Position numbers and translations under genes: made by a program. A stretch of 64,000 bases of DNA, taken from contig OY754466.1 in assembly GCA_963575645.1 (NCBI GenBank), positions 43,928,001 through 43,992,000 on the forward strand, in the 5' to 3' direction. Under the pieces are notes generated by a model. The model worked only from the letters and a program-made list of their open reading frames with translations. It was not told the origin of the DNA and made no database searches. Of the stretch, positions 21,330 to 31,679 are shown piece by piece. The DNA is from Xanthostigma xanthostigma (lineage: Eukaryota > Arthropoda > Insecta > Raphidioptera > Raphidiidae). Every line of letters begins with the position of its first letter. Within the stretch, counting starts at the first letter, position 1.

Positions 21330-21825
21330 GCGAATTATTCGCACTAAATAAGTATAATAATTATCACTTTACAAAATTATTTTTTAAATATGATTGCAAG
21401 TATTCAATTCGTTTCTAATTTTGCACACTGCTTATAACGTTCTTCTTTTTGTTGTATTACAATATGAAGCTCAGATGACAGATCGAAGAAATATTTTACT
21501 AAAATTGTCATATAGAGGCGCAAGTAGCAAAAGCGTTGAGCTAAGCCGTCAGATGGCATCATGCAGCATTGCTGTGACGTTCTTCAGCGTTGCTCGCTGT
21601 TTCAAAATTAAAGTCGTCAGATGGCAGACGTTGTTCAGCGTTGCTGTTAATTAATTAATTTACAAAAACAAAAGCAATAATAAATTTTTTAGTTGTCGAT
21701 GTCAGTAGAGCAAGCAATTATCTGTAAAATGATATATAACTTATGTGGAGAAATTGTGTGGTTTTTTTCTAAAAAGGGAGGCAAACATCTTAACCTTAAC
21801 GTATTAATATATATGATTGTATATG
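21330..21825 (-). repeat. Long inverted repeat, right copy
   Basis: This is the reverse-oriented partner of 14455-14930. It contains GCGAATTATTCGCAC, CAATATGAAGCTCAGATGAC, GTCAGATGGCAGACGTTGTT, GATGTCAGTAGAGCAAGCAA and AGGGAGGCAAACATCTTAAC. A local partial duplication of the GTCAGATGGC/GCTGTGACG segment lies at about 21546-21600. The ORF at 21394-21654 is not convincing. Confidence 0.65.
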
Positions 21826-22906
21826 ACTCTCCAATCTATTGCCATTGTTTGATTATTTTCTGAGCTCCCTCCTCCTTCCGGTAAGCGATTACACAACTCA
21901 CTCACCTCAAGTTTTCAAAGCTTACCGCCGCGTCTGCATATAGCACAGCTTAAACATTTACACTCACTATTGTCAAAGGCGACATCTAGATTACAGGGGG
22001 AAATTTAGTTACTAGTATTTCGTTAGATGACAGCGCGTGACGCTTGCTTTGTGTATGCGTTGGATTATAACTTGGCTTTTGTTAAAGGCTGTGTTACGTG
22101 CTATGTTAATAATATAGATTTATTTAGACAACAGTTGCGCCATCCTTGTTTTTGGTTATTGTAGACGTAGAAGAGTATATAAAGGACTATAGAGCTTTAA
22201 GCCCATCTGTCGGTAAGCGCTGGATGTGTGTTAGCTATTGGCCGCAAGATGACTCGTCAGCCGTTGAATTACGATTTCAACGTGCATTCATATATTGAAT
22301 ATACAAGGTGCGATATTGATTGTGATTGTTCTATACACATTTTTAATGTGACGATTATTATTGTCCATAAAAAATAAAAATACCATTTTTTTCCTTGAAA
22401 TATGCTCGAAAACAAAATACGTCTTTTTGAATTAAATCTTCTTACGGCGCGTTTTTTTGAATTTTGCGAAGGAGGCACACGGTGCGTTGAGGATACGAAC
22501 AAATGTCCGTTTGTGCAGTATAGCACATCCATACATAGTATAACGAAACATTTTTGAAGTAAAACTTCTTTACGCACGCTTGACTTGGGGAATAAGATGG
22601 TGAATGCGTGACGAGAGCGTTACGAAAAGTGTGATCGGGCGAGGCAGTATTTCGTATATCTAAGACACAGTGCAGGCCTATTCTTTTTGGAATCAATGGT
22701 AAGGCAGAAAGTCTAACATTTACGCATTGTAGAAAAATCCATAGTAACCCTGTTACTTTTTAGCTAATAGTCACGAGCAACTGTCATTCGTTTTTTTTGC
22801 GTATAACCTCAAAGCTGCTTGTTTGGAATTTATCTGTGTTTTTAAGTAATTAATTAATTAATGTATTTAATCAGCGTACTTACGACTGACATTTGAAAAA
22901 AAATGG

Positions 22907-23025
22907 TATATACCACACTGACCGAAAGTTTGATATCCTGCGCGTCATGATGCCCTGGGCTTCGCCTCAGGCATAATGGCGCGCAGGGCAAGATATCAAA
23001 CTTGCGGCCCGTGTGGTGTAATATA
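22907..23025. repeat. Palindromic MITE (~119 bp)
   Basis: Arms TACCACACTGACCGAAAGTT and its diverged complement (AACTTGCGGCCCGTGTGGTG) surround GATATCCTGCGCGTCATGAT and its mirrored counterpart. The centre reads GCCCTGGGCTTCGCCTCAGG. The arms differ at several positions. A stable hairpin is expected. It has no ORF. Confidence 0.65.
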
Positions 23026-23493
23026 CTAAACGTCTTTATATTTCTCTAGGTTTAGGAAATATGTCTGTGAAATATCTTTGACCGCGTGTATGTTTTGAAA
23101 AAGTAGATTAGCGGCACAGCGCGACATGGCATGCGCGCTTTTCTAAACGCTCCGCTAGTGTTATATAACGAAGAGTGCGATTCAGTGCCATCTGTAGTTA
23201 ACTCACGAGGCGACCTCCAGTACACGACACGACTGACATCTATTATCACAAGCTACAACTATCAATGTGGTACTAAGATCTTTGTTTATTTCTTTTTCAC
23301 GCTTCATTCACTATTTGAGCACGAGATTAACGTTTCCTCCAGTAAATAACAATCTAAACACAGTTATAATTTTAATGTGCTATATAATGTGTTGGCTGCA
23401 CGCTCGAAAATACTTAACACAAAACTCTACAGAAATTAAACTTGTATAACTTAGTTTCGATCCTAGAAAGAGTCTATTGAATGATTAAAAATA

Positions 23494-23776
23494 AATATAG
23501 TTTAAAAAAAACTAAAAAACACGCTTTATATCGAAGTAAAAAATATTTTTTTTTAAAATAAGCTTAAAGCAATAATGAATAAAAAATACTAGTATTATTG
23601 TAAAAAAAGCGTGAGGCGCTCGATGTACGAAAATGTGGCACAAAGCGCCTCGCGCTTTTTTCACAATAATACTGGTATTTTTTACTCATTATTGTTTTAA
23701 GCTTATTTAAAAAAAAATATTTTTTACTTTTTAGTTCGATATAAAGCGTGTTTTTTAGTTTTTTTAAACTATATTA
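23494..23776. repeat. Inverted-repeat MITE, copy 1 (~283 bp)
   Basis: AATATAGTTTAAAAAAACTA-type ends mirror each other, with ACACGCTTTATATCGAA, TAAAAAATATT, AAGCTTA and AATAATACTAGTATT-type blocks in mirror order. The centre is GCGTGAGGCGCTCGATGTAC. Copy 2 (40508-41188) has the same order and carries an insertion. No coding sequence. Confidence 0.75.
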
Positions 23777-23989
23777 GTATTATTGACTCTTCTCTCTTTT
23801 ATGATATAAAGAATGAGTTTATAAGAACTATACACGTGGGTCTTTAAAAAAGTCACCCGCATGCGCAGTAGCTATAACGAAACTACTTGTATCGGTTTTG
23901 GAACACGTTTTAACTACCTGCGCATGACAGTGACGGTTTCGTGTCAGGTTTACGGCTGCTTGGAACATACCTTGACATCATGTAAAATC

Positions 23990-24055
23990 CGTTGCTTCCA
24001 CCATTGTAAACCCGTTGCTTCCACCATTGTAAACCCGTTGCTTCTACCATTTTTA
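23990..24055 (+). repeat. 23-bp tandem repeat, ~3 copies
   Basis: CCGTTGCTTCCACCATTGTA plus AAC occurs twice in a row and a third time with two or three changes. The repeat lies inside an 83-residue ORF (23861-24112) that looks random otherwise. Confidence 0.85.
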
Positions 24056-24745
24056 ACGAATTTCTATACTATCGCTGAAACGACTCCGCTGTTATCTATT
24101 GTGAAAAACTAAAATTTTTATCGTTTTTTTTGACAGAAATAAAGCTGACAACCTCTCAGCTGTCGCGCGTCTATAATCTCTGATCTATACCATCTTTTAT
24201 CTTTAACCTTGTAACTAATAATTGTTCAGGGCCAAAAAATTTGGTGTATCGCCCGCGTTTGCCCAGGGGTCACACGTAAAACCTTTTCGTATTTTTTTTA
24301 CTGAATTCCAGTCAGCTCACTAAATCGTCTGAATGATTTTCGAGATTTTGAAAATAATTTTTGCCAGGATTAATTTCTGAGACATTTTTTATCTGAGAGT
24401 TTTCACGATTGGTTTTTCGAATGTCGAAATGAGCTTTGTGCATAATGAGGCTATTTTATTATTTTCTTTGTCGAAGAAATTAGTGATGTATCGAATATCA
24501 ATTTTTAGAATGCAAATATCTATCTCCGATATTCGCGAATATGAATGCGAATATTCTGTTTTCAAATTTGGCGACATTTTTCCAGGGCTAAAATTTGACA
24601 TCTAAGTATAAACACTAAGTCTAAAGCTTTATTACCTAATGTTAAAGTAAAAACTGATATAATTGCAAGGTTATCTTAGCGAAATAACAGGTTAGTTTTT
24701 TAAAAAAGTGCTAAAAAGTTAATGTTTTTTTTGTCTTATTTAATA

Positions 24746-25070
24746 CTAGCGGTCCTGCCTGGTTTCAGTCGGGTGCAAATGAACGAATGGAGGAAGAGAC
24801 ATGAGTACGCATGTTCATCTTAGTTTACCGAGATGAATGTTGTGTCCAAATTTCATGATGTTTGGAATGATCGTTCAAAAGTTTTTATCGGGCGGACAAA
24901 TTTTGACTTATATTTTGCAACATTTTTCATTGATGCTCCACTCCTATTGGTCGTAGCGTGATATCCAACAAAAAAAAAACTAATTCGAACCAGTAGGTCT
25001 TGAGATTAGCGCGTTCAACCAACTAAACAAACAAACACACAAACTCTTCAGATTTATGTATTAGTATAGA
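24746..25070 (-). mobile_element. Helitron-like non-autonomous element (325 bp)
   Basis: Read on the minus strand it begins TCTATACTAATACATAAATC at 25070 and ends CCAGGCAGGACCGCTAG at 24746, followed by T. The TC and CTAG ends and the absence of TIRs or TSD fit a Helitron. It shares interior blocks with the plus-strand element at 17843-18342 (TCTCGGTAAACTAAGATGAA and the CATGTCTC region), so they are one family in opposite orientation. Confidence 0.65.
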
Positions 25071-25187
25071 TTATTTTCACATTTTTTTTAATATGATTTT
25101 TTAATTCTGCTATTAATATTTTGCCAATGCGAATGTCAAAAAATATGCGAATATTCCTAACATCACTAGAAGATAGAATTGGAGTAA

Positions 25188-25256
25188 TTTCTCAGCGTAC
25201 TGGTCTTCGAATCGAGCTGTCGTGGGTTTGAATCCCACCTCGCTCTTGGATGTTTT
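25188..25256 (+). pseudogene. tRNA-like sequence (SINE head or tRNA pseudogene)
   Basis: TCTCAGCGTACTGGTC resembles an A box or D arm, and CGTGGGTTTGAATCCCACC is a well-paired T arm with a B box. A proper acceptor stem and anticodon arm are not apparent. It may be the head of a tRNA-derived SINE. Confidence 0.35.
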
Positions 25257-25442
25257 GTCATGTCATACAGTTTTAATTGATGACGATATTTGATGTCTTT
25301 AAAACGCTAATGACTTAAGTTGTTGCGTTTCTATATAATCTAAAGTGAATATAGAATTCTTGCGAAGACACAGACTTTAATATTAACGATTCATAAATGC
25401 ATACGTGCGGCTTAAAAATAAAGTGCGGATTCATAACAGCTG

Positions 25443-25637
25443 ATGTTCTCTGGAGTTAGTCGAGGTGTTCAACGTTATATGCTCTCTGTTGAGCTAAGGG
25501 CCACACAGAATCAATATTTTATCCATACAGTTGGTACGGTTAGCGAGCGGCCAGATGAGAACAGTGTTGCCAAATTGAGAAAGAAATTCCTAGATCAACT
25601 AGATTCACTATATCCCATTTTGAATGTGGACTTTTAA
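25443..25637 (+). CDS. Unrecognised 64-aa ORF
   Basis: The ORF begins MFSGVSRGVQRYMLSVELRA and its C-terminal half (VSERPDENSVAKLRKKFLDQ) is charged and helix-like. This is less random-looking than most ORFs nearby. I recognise no family. It may be a fragment of a decayed transposon gene. No splice sites or promoter were identified. Confidence 0.25.
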   Translation: MFSGVSRGVQRYMLSVELRATQNQYFIHTVGTVSERPDENSVAKLRKKFLDQLDSLYPILNVDF

Positions 25638-26059
25638 TATTAACATTCCAACACCATAATTTATTTATTTATTTAAAGCAATAAACACAACGGAATTGCA
25701 GAAAGTTCCAAACAGTGTACAAAATAAACAAAAACAAAATAATAATCCCAATTGAAAGACGACAATCACAGTAAATGATTCATTAATTGTTTTAATGTGG
25801 CACAAAAAATATCAATTTTTAATTAATGGGCCGAACTGCATATATTAAACAGAGGGGAGTTAGCCATTTGGGACGTTTTTGGGAAAGGAAGATAAAACGT
25901 GGGAGTTGTACGGGTTCTTAAGGATGTTGCATTGAAAGGGATAAGACTAAGGAGACGCGGATCATCGACGTAGTTGTGAATAATATTAAATAGGAATGTA
26001 ATAATAAGTGGGGAATGGTGCTAATTTCGGTCAAAATTCGCTTTTCAGAATTTTACAAT

Positions 26060-27300
26060 ATTATTTCATAGCCTAAAAACCAATATATTTTTAGCTACAG
26101 ATATGTTTAGCGAGGTTTTACCATTGAATTCACAAACATGTTCCATGTTCAACTTTTGTGTTTTTTTTTTAGAAATACAAAAAAAAAATAGTCGAAAACT
26201 AGGTAATGTTGGATTAAAATAATAATGTCATATTCGGATTCAGCGCACTCGAAAACATATTTCTAGAGCTTAGAATTTTTTAAGATTGTGAATTCAGTGG
26301 ATAACTCTATATCTAAAATTTCGCTAAACATATCTGTAGCTAAAAATTTATGTATTTTTAGGCTATGCGCCCATGGACACTTTTTCTTAGTGACCTTTCA
26401 ACTATAAAATAAAACAATTTTTCAAGTAATAAATAAAATATAATAAATTAAATTAAAAATAATATATAATATATAATGACTTCGAGTCGAAGCACCTTTT
26501 TTTTTTTTGTTTACCTATAATAAAAAAAACAAAAACAATTTTCAATCAATTTAAGGAGGTTGAGCCGTTTTACGAAGATAATGAAAAAACCTGAAATAAA
26601 GTTTTTTTAATACTTAGATTTTTTTATGACAAAATTTTCTGTAAAAAATCCAAAATCATTAGGAGATTTATAAAGTTAAAAATTAAAAAAAACTTTTACA
26701 TGTAGTCTTATGGAAAATATATCAACCTAGCGTGCAAACTGTACATTTTAATTTTTTGCAAATATCCAAATAATGTTAGCAGTTCCGATAACTAACGATG
26801 TAAAGCATCGATGTCTTAAGCATATTTTAATATTTTTTCCAATTTAATTAGGAGACTTTTAATCAATTAAAAAAAAATTAAATCTTAGCACTTTTCGATT
26901 ATGGACTTTTATTCTTGTAAATTTTAACAATTTTAGCTAAATTTTCAACTTTTTAATGATTTAATTTTGATTTAATTACTTTTAATTTTTTTTTAATTTA
27001 TTTACTGCAAAAAATATGTAAAATACAGATATTAACATAAATTAATTTTTTCTAACCTAACTTTGTACAAAAAATTCAAAAGTTAGTCCATTAAGTAAAA
27101 TACTGAAATAATTAATTAATATTAAAAAAATTATTTATTAATGCCTTTATGACAATAATTTATTAGTATCATCGACTTATAATCTTTTGTAAAAATTTAT
27201 TATGGAAAAGTTCCCATTTAGAATTCGACTTACTTTTGATTGGGACTGTAACGCATCAACCTCCTTAACCGAGAACCAAGTTTTATAAAGTTTGTGCGGG
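26060..27300. repeat. Long palindromic repeat, copy 2 (interrupted)
   Basis: It matches copy 1 (866-1368) block by block: TAGCCTAAAAACCAATA, TAGCTACAGATATGTTTAG, CATTGAATTCACAAACATG, a centre with GTCGAAAACTAGG, then the mirrored arm. The right arm is broken twice: by an AT-rich insert at about 26415-26530 and by the TTAA element at 26555-27264. After that it resumes with CCGAGAACCAAG. Confidence 0.65.
26555..27264. mobile_element. TTAA-targeting MITE (710 bp), empty site visible
   Basis: Termini GGAGGTTGA and TCAACCTCC are each next to TTAA (26551-26554 and 27265-27268). Copy 1 of the host repeat shows the unoccupied site: its arm at about 890 reads, on the minus strand, GATCAATTTAACCGAGAACC with a single TTAA. 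The element is very AT-rich with no ORF. TTAA duplication is typical of piggyBac and Kolobok superfamilies. The ends do not match the usual piggyBac CCC/CCT start, so the superfamily stays open. Confidence 0.8.
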
Positions 27301-28079
27301 GTCCTTTGCTATACAAAACAATGTTTTAATGAAACTTCAATTGGCAACGTCGGATGAAAGCTGGAGAGGAATGTGGAGAGGGCGAAGTCTGATCCGATAG
27401 CGCACTGCGAGGAGAGCATAGTCTGTTATCAGTGGCGACGCAAACCCTCATTATCACTGTCAGCTTTTGCCCCTTTCCTTTTAAATGGGAACAAAGCGGC
27501 ACATTTTTAATCAACGAAGTTGAAAGTAACCTTCAGAATATTGTATAAGTCATTCATATATTAAAACTGTGCCATGTCACTTGACATACAAAATTTTTAA
27601 AGGTCGGTTGATTTTTTTATCAGGTAATCATAGTACAATGAATACGTGTAGTTTTCTGCTAGCACTTTGGGTTGCCAGATGACGGATTTTTTTTCTCGTA
27701 CCAGTGTTGCTAAATATCTCGTACTTTCAACAGTTAATCTCGTACAAGTATAAATTTAAAGTAGGTATATCGAATAAAATTTATTATTTATGCTATTTAG
27801 GGTAGAACGGGGGAATGGCGTTCACTTAAGGAAAACATGGTGTATTTATTAAATTATTTATTATAAATCACAATTAAGAAGAGTAACAAAGTCTTTAATT
27901 ATCGAGTAATCAACAATTTAACAACAAAAGTATATATCTTTCACCTACTAGTAGTAGGAAAACATTATTAAACCAGTGGGAGTATATGCCCAAGTAATTC
28001 AAGAATTACAAGGCGCGAAATTTTACATCATATACCCCGGTGTTTTGTTTGAAAATCGGTGTACATTTATCGTCCAGCC

Positions 28080-28356
28080 CGGTATTGTTTTTTTAAAAAC
28101 TCCACATTTGCCCTTTCCCGTTTCACTACGAGACAATTCGCATACCCGTTTATCGTACACCCCGAAATTGTTTGTTTAAAAACTCCACATTTGCCCCTTC
28201 CCGTTTCACTGCGAGACAATTCGCATACCCCTTTATCGTTCACCCCGGAATTACAATTCGCATACCCGTTTAACGTTTCCCCGGAAATATTTTTTTAAAA
28301 ACTCCACCTCTGCCCCATCGCGTTTCACTGCGAAACAATTCGCATACCCCTTTATC
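28080..28356 (+). repeat. 83-bp tandem array (~3.3 copies)
   Basis: Units contain TTTAAAAACTCCACATTTGC, CCCGTTTCACTGCGAGACAA and TTCGCATACCCCTTTATCG, then an ACCCCGG junction. One unit (about 28250-28288) is internally deleted. The array ends 8 bp before the 120-bp array begins. The ORFs at 27976-28179 and 28059-28298 are by-products of repetition. Confidence 0.85.
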
Positions 28357-28363
28357 AAAAAAA

Positions 28364-30214
28364 GGTTAGTCCGCCCTCTTTAGAAGTCCGCCATATTGAA
28401 TTTAGAGTGACGTCACTTTATTTTTCGAATTATTCTCAGCAAGCCCTTTCATATGATATCCATATTGAAGGAAAGCATAATAAACTTAGTCCGCCATCTT
28501 TAGAAGTCCGCCATATTTGATATAGAGTATCGTCACTTTATTTTTCGAGTTATTTTCAGCAAGCCCTTTCATTTGATACCCATATTGTAGGAAAGCATAA
28601 AAAACTTAGTCCGCCATCTTTAGAAGTCCGCCATATTTGTTTTAGAGTGACGTCACTTTATTTTTCGAGTTATTCTCAGCAAGCCCTTTCATTTGATACC
28701 CATATTGAAGGAAAGCTAAATAAACTTATTCCGCCATCTTTAGAAGTCCGCCATATTGGATTTAGAGTGACGTAACTTTATTTTTCGAGTTATTCTCAGC
28801 AAGCCCTTTCATTTGATACCCATATTGTAGGAAAGCATAACAAACTTAGTCCACCATCTTTAGAAGTCCGCCATATTGGATTTAAAGTGACGTAACTTTA
28901 TTTTTCGAGTTATTTTCAGCAAGCCCTTTCATTTGATACCCATATTGTAGAAAATCATAAAAAACTTAGTCCGCCATCTTTAGAAGTCCGCCATATTGGT
29001 TTTAGAGTGACGTCACTTTATTTTTCGAGTTATTCTCAGCAAGCCCTTTCATTTGATACCCATATTGTAGGAAAGCATAATAAAATTAGTCCGCCATCTT
29101 TAGAAGTCCGCCATATTGGATTTAGTGTGACGTCACTTTATTTTTCGAGTTATTCTCAGCAAGCCCTTTCATTTGACACCCATATTGTAGGAAAGCATAA
29201 CAAACTTAGTCCGCCATCTTTAGAAGTCCGCCATATTGGATTTAAAGTGACGTAACTTTATTTTTCGAGTTATTTTCAGCAAGCCCTTTCATTTGATACC
29301 CATATTGTAGGAAAGCATAAAAAACTTAGTCCGCCATCTTTAGAAGTCCGCCATATTGGTTTTAGAGTGACGTCACTTTATTTTTCGAGTTATTTTTAGC
29401 AAGCCCTTTCATTTGATACCCATGTTGTAGGAAATCATAAAAAACTTAGTTAGCCATCTTTAGAAGTCCGCCATATTGGTTTTAGAGTGACGTCACTTTA
29501 TTTTTCGAGTTATTCTCAGCAAGCCCTTTCATTTGATACCCATATTGTAGGAAAGCATAATAAAATTAGTCCGCCATCTTTAGAAGTCCGCCATATTGGA
29601 TTTAGTGTGACGTCACTTTTTTTTCGAGTTACTTTCAGCAAGCCCTTTCATTTGATACCCATATTGTAGGTAAGCATAATAAACTTAGTCCGCCATGTTA
29701 GAAGTCCGCCATATTAGATTTTGACTGACGTCACTTTATTTTTCGAGTTATTTTCAGCAAGCCCTTTCATTTGATACCCATATTGTAGGAAAGCATAATA
29801 AAATTAGTCCGCCATCTTTAGAAGTCCGCCATATTGGATTTAGAGTGACGTCACTTTATTTTTCGAGTTATTTTCAGCAAGCCCTTTCATTTGATACCCA
29901 TATTGTAGGAAAGCATAATAAAATTAGTCCGCCATCTTTAGAAGTCCGCCATATTGGATTTAGAGTGAAGTCACTTTTTTTTTCGAGTTATTTTCAGCAA
30001 GCCTTTTCATTTGATACCCATATTGTAGGAAAGCATAAAAAATTTAGTCCGCCATCTTTAGAAGTTCGCCATATTGTTTTTAGAGTGACGTCACTATATT
30101 TTTCGAGTTATTCTCAGCCAGCCCTTTCATTTGATACCCATATTGTAGGAAAGCATAATAAAATTAGTTCGCCATATTTAGAAGTCCGCCATATTGGATT
30201 TAGAGTGACGTCAC
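28364..30214 (+). repeat. 120-bp satellite array (~15.4 copies)
   Basis: The period is exactly 120 bp for most of the array. Each unit has CCGCCATCTTTAGAAGTCCG, CCATATTGG, an AGTGACGTCACTTTATTTTT block, AGCAAGCCCTTTCATTTGAT and CCCATATTGTAGGAAAGCAT. Neighbouring units differ by a few substitutions, and small indels accumulate after 29600. The 10-bp palindrome GTGACGTCAC is intact in 10 of 16 unit positions, and the TGACGTCA core in 11. Because 120 is divisible by 3, some frames stay open across units and give repetitive ORFs, which I do not treat as genes. Confidence 0.95.
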
Positions 30215-30479
30215 ACAGCTAACCATGCATTGTCATCCAAACTAAACGTGTATACAAATTTTCATCTCAATCGGTTGAAGATATCTGCTTCAAAATTACC
30301 GAAGGCATTCTAGTCGCTCACTTAGTAATTTAGTCGCTCACTTATTAATTTAGTCACCCAACTATTATTTTAATATCTCAAGTTATTAAAACAGTATCTC
30401 ATCATCAGTCACCAAGTTTTTCTTTATTCAACCGTTTTATAATTCCCCTATTATTATTATATAAAACAACATTATAAGA

Positions 30480-31240
30480 GATATATTCTTTTACGCATGC
30501 GCCGATTTTCTCCAAAAACAATAGGCCATTTCATATTTGCATATCAAACATCGTCCCAAAATTTGGTTTCAATCCGCTCATCCGTGGTGTCGGAATGGTA
30601 AGAAATGTCAAAAATGACGTTTGCATCTGTCAAACTATTATGTTAATTAGTTATTCAAATTGTTAACTCAGAAGGCTTTGCATTTCACAAATATTCGAAA
30701 CGGCATCCGTTTTTGAACAAATGCTACCTTTTTATTTCATTATTGTAATAAATAATATTATCGACCAATTTTATTTTAAGACAGAACATACGCAATTTTT
30801 AAATTGCTATGTTAAACCGTGCAACAGAGAGAGATAACCGAAAGATGTTTGCCATCGGTTATATCAAATTTAATTTATTTCTATATAAATGTGTATAAAA
30901 AAACTGTTTGGGCATTTTCTGTTGTACGAATCTTATGTAAAATTTTCTCCTCTTTCGTTTAAGACAGGTTTCGAACCGATCTGATTTAAATTGAGCGAGT
31001 TATAAGCGAAAAACTTCGTTTTTTCCTTATTGCTCCCCTCTGGGGTCAAAATTCAAAAATCGGCCGACGTTACGAGCTAAGTTACGCGGAGACGAATCGA
31101 ACAAAAAAAAGTTTTTTAAAATCGGTTAAGGCGTTTGGGCTGTACGCGTGACACAAAAAAACGTGACACACAGATTCACAGATTCACAGATTCACAGACA
31201 AAGCGAGTACATATAGGCGCTTTAGCTTACGCTATTCGCG
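30480..31240 (+). repeat. Dispersed repeat shared with 56885-57235
   Basis: CATCGTCCCAAAATTTGGTT, CGGAATGGTAAGAAATGTCA, TTCTCCTCTTTCGTTTAAGA and CCGATCTGATTTAAATTGAG occur in the same order near 56885-57230. The tail has GATTCACA repeated about three times (31170-31195) and GCGCTTTAGCTTACGCTATT. The layout suggests a retroelement 3' region, but no coding sequence was found. Confidence 0.5.
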
Positions 31241-31679
31241 CCTAAAAAAACATGTTTGAGCGGCATTGCCCCTGACTTTGGGTAATGCCGCTCAGAGTCT
31301 CATAAAGAAGTGTACCCAATCCAATCCGGCCGTTTTGCTGCTTTGATCAAAATTGTTTTTGATATTGTTGCGCTCAGCAAATTTATAAAGTTTACGCAAA
31401 TCTGCAACACTGAGTTCATAGTATAGCGGGCCCAGCAACTTAACTTGTTCAGCACCTAATTAAAAATTAGATCAGCGCGGCCGCAAACGAAGAAACGCTC
31501 ATCACGGTCGCATGACGCGAGCTGACTGTCCGTTTGCATCGCTGTCTATTAGAGGACCCCTCCCCTCGCGCTTCACTCGACGTGACGTGTTGCTACGTTC
31601 CTTTTTGACAGAGTTACAGAGGTGAGCGCCATTACCCAGTGAGCGCCATTCCCCCTCCCTCCCCTACTGTACTATTTAA

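Larger units (their letters stand above)
27798..31670. mobile_element. Inner inverted-repeat element carrying two tandem arrays
   Basis: GGGGGAATGGCGTTCAC at about 27809 is mirrored by GTGAGCGCCATTCCCCC ending near 31655, with AGGG-rich ends beyond on both sides. The 3.9-kb interval contains the 83-bp array, the 120-bp array and a block (30480-31240) related to the repeat at 56885-57235. No transposase was found and no TSD is clear. It may be a satellite-bearing transposon. Confidence 0.5.

Noticed and set aside
29007-29255. Repetitive ORFs within the 120-bp array treated as a repeat protein
   Set aside because: They arise because the unit length is a multiple of three. Stops occur in other units, and there is no start, splice or promoter context.
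28364-30214. Regular array considered as a CRISPR locus
   Set aside because: The 120-bp units are contiguous with no unique spacers, and the DNA is eukaryotic.
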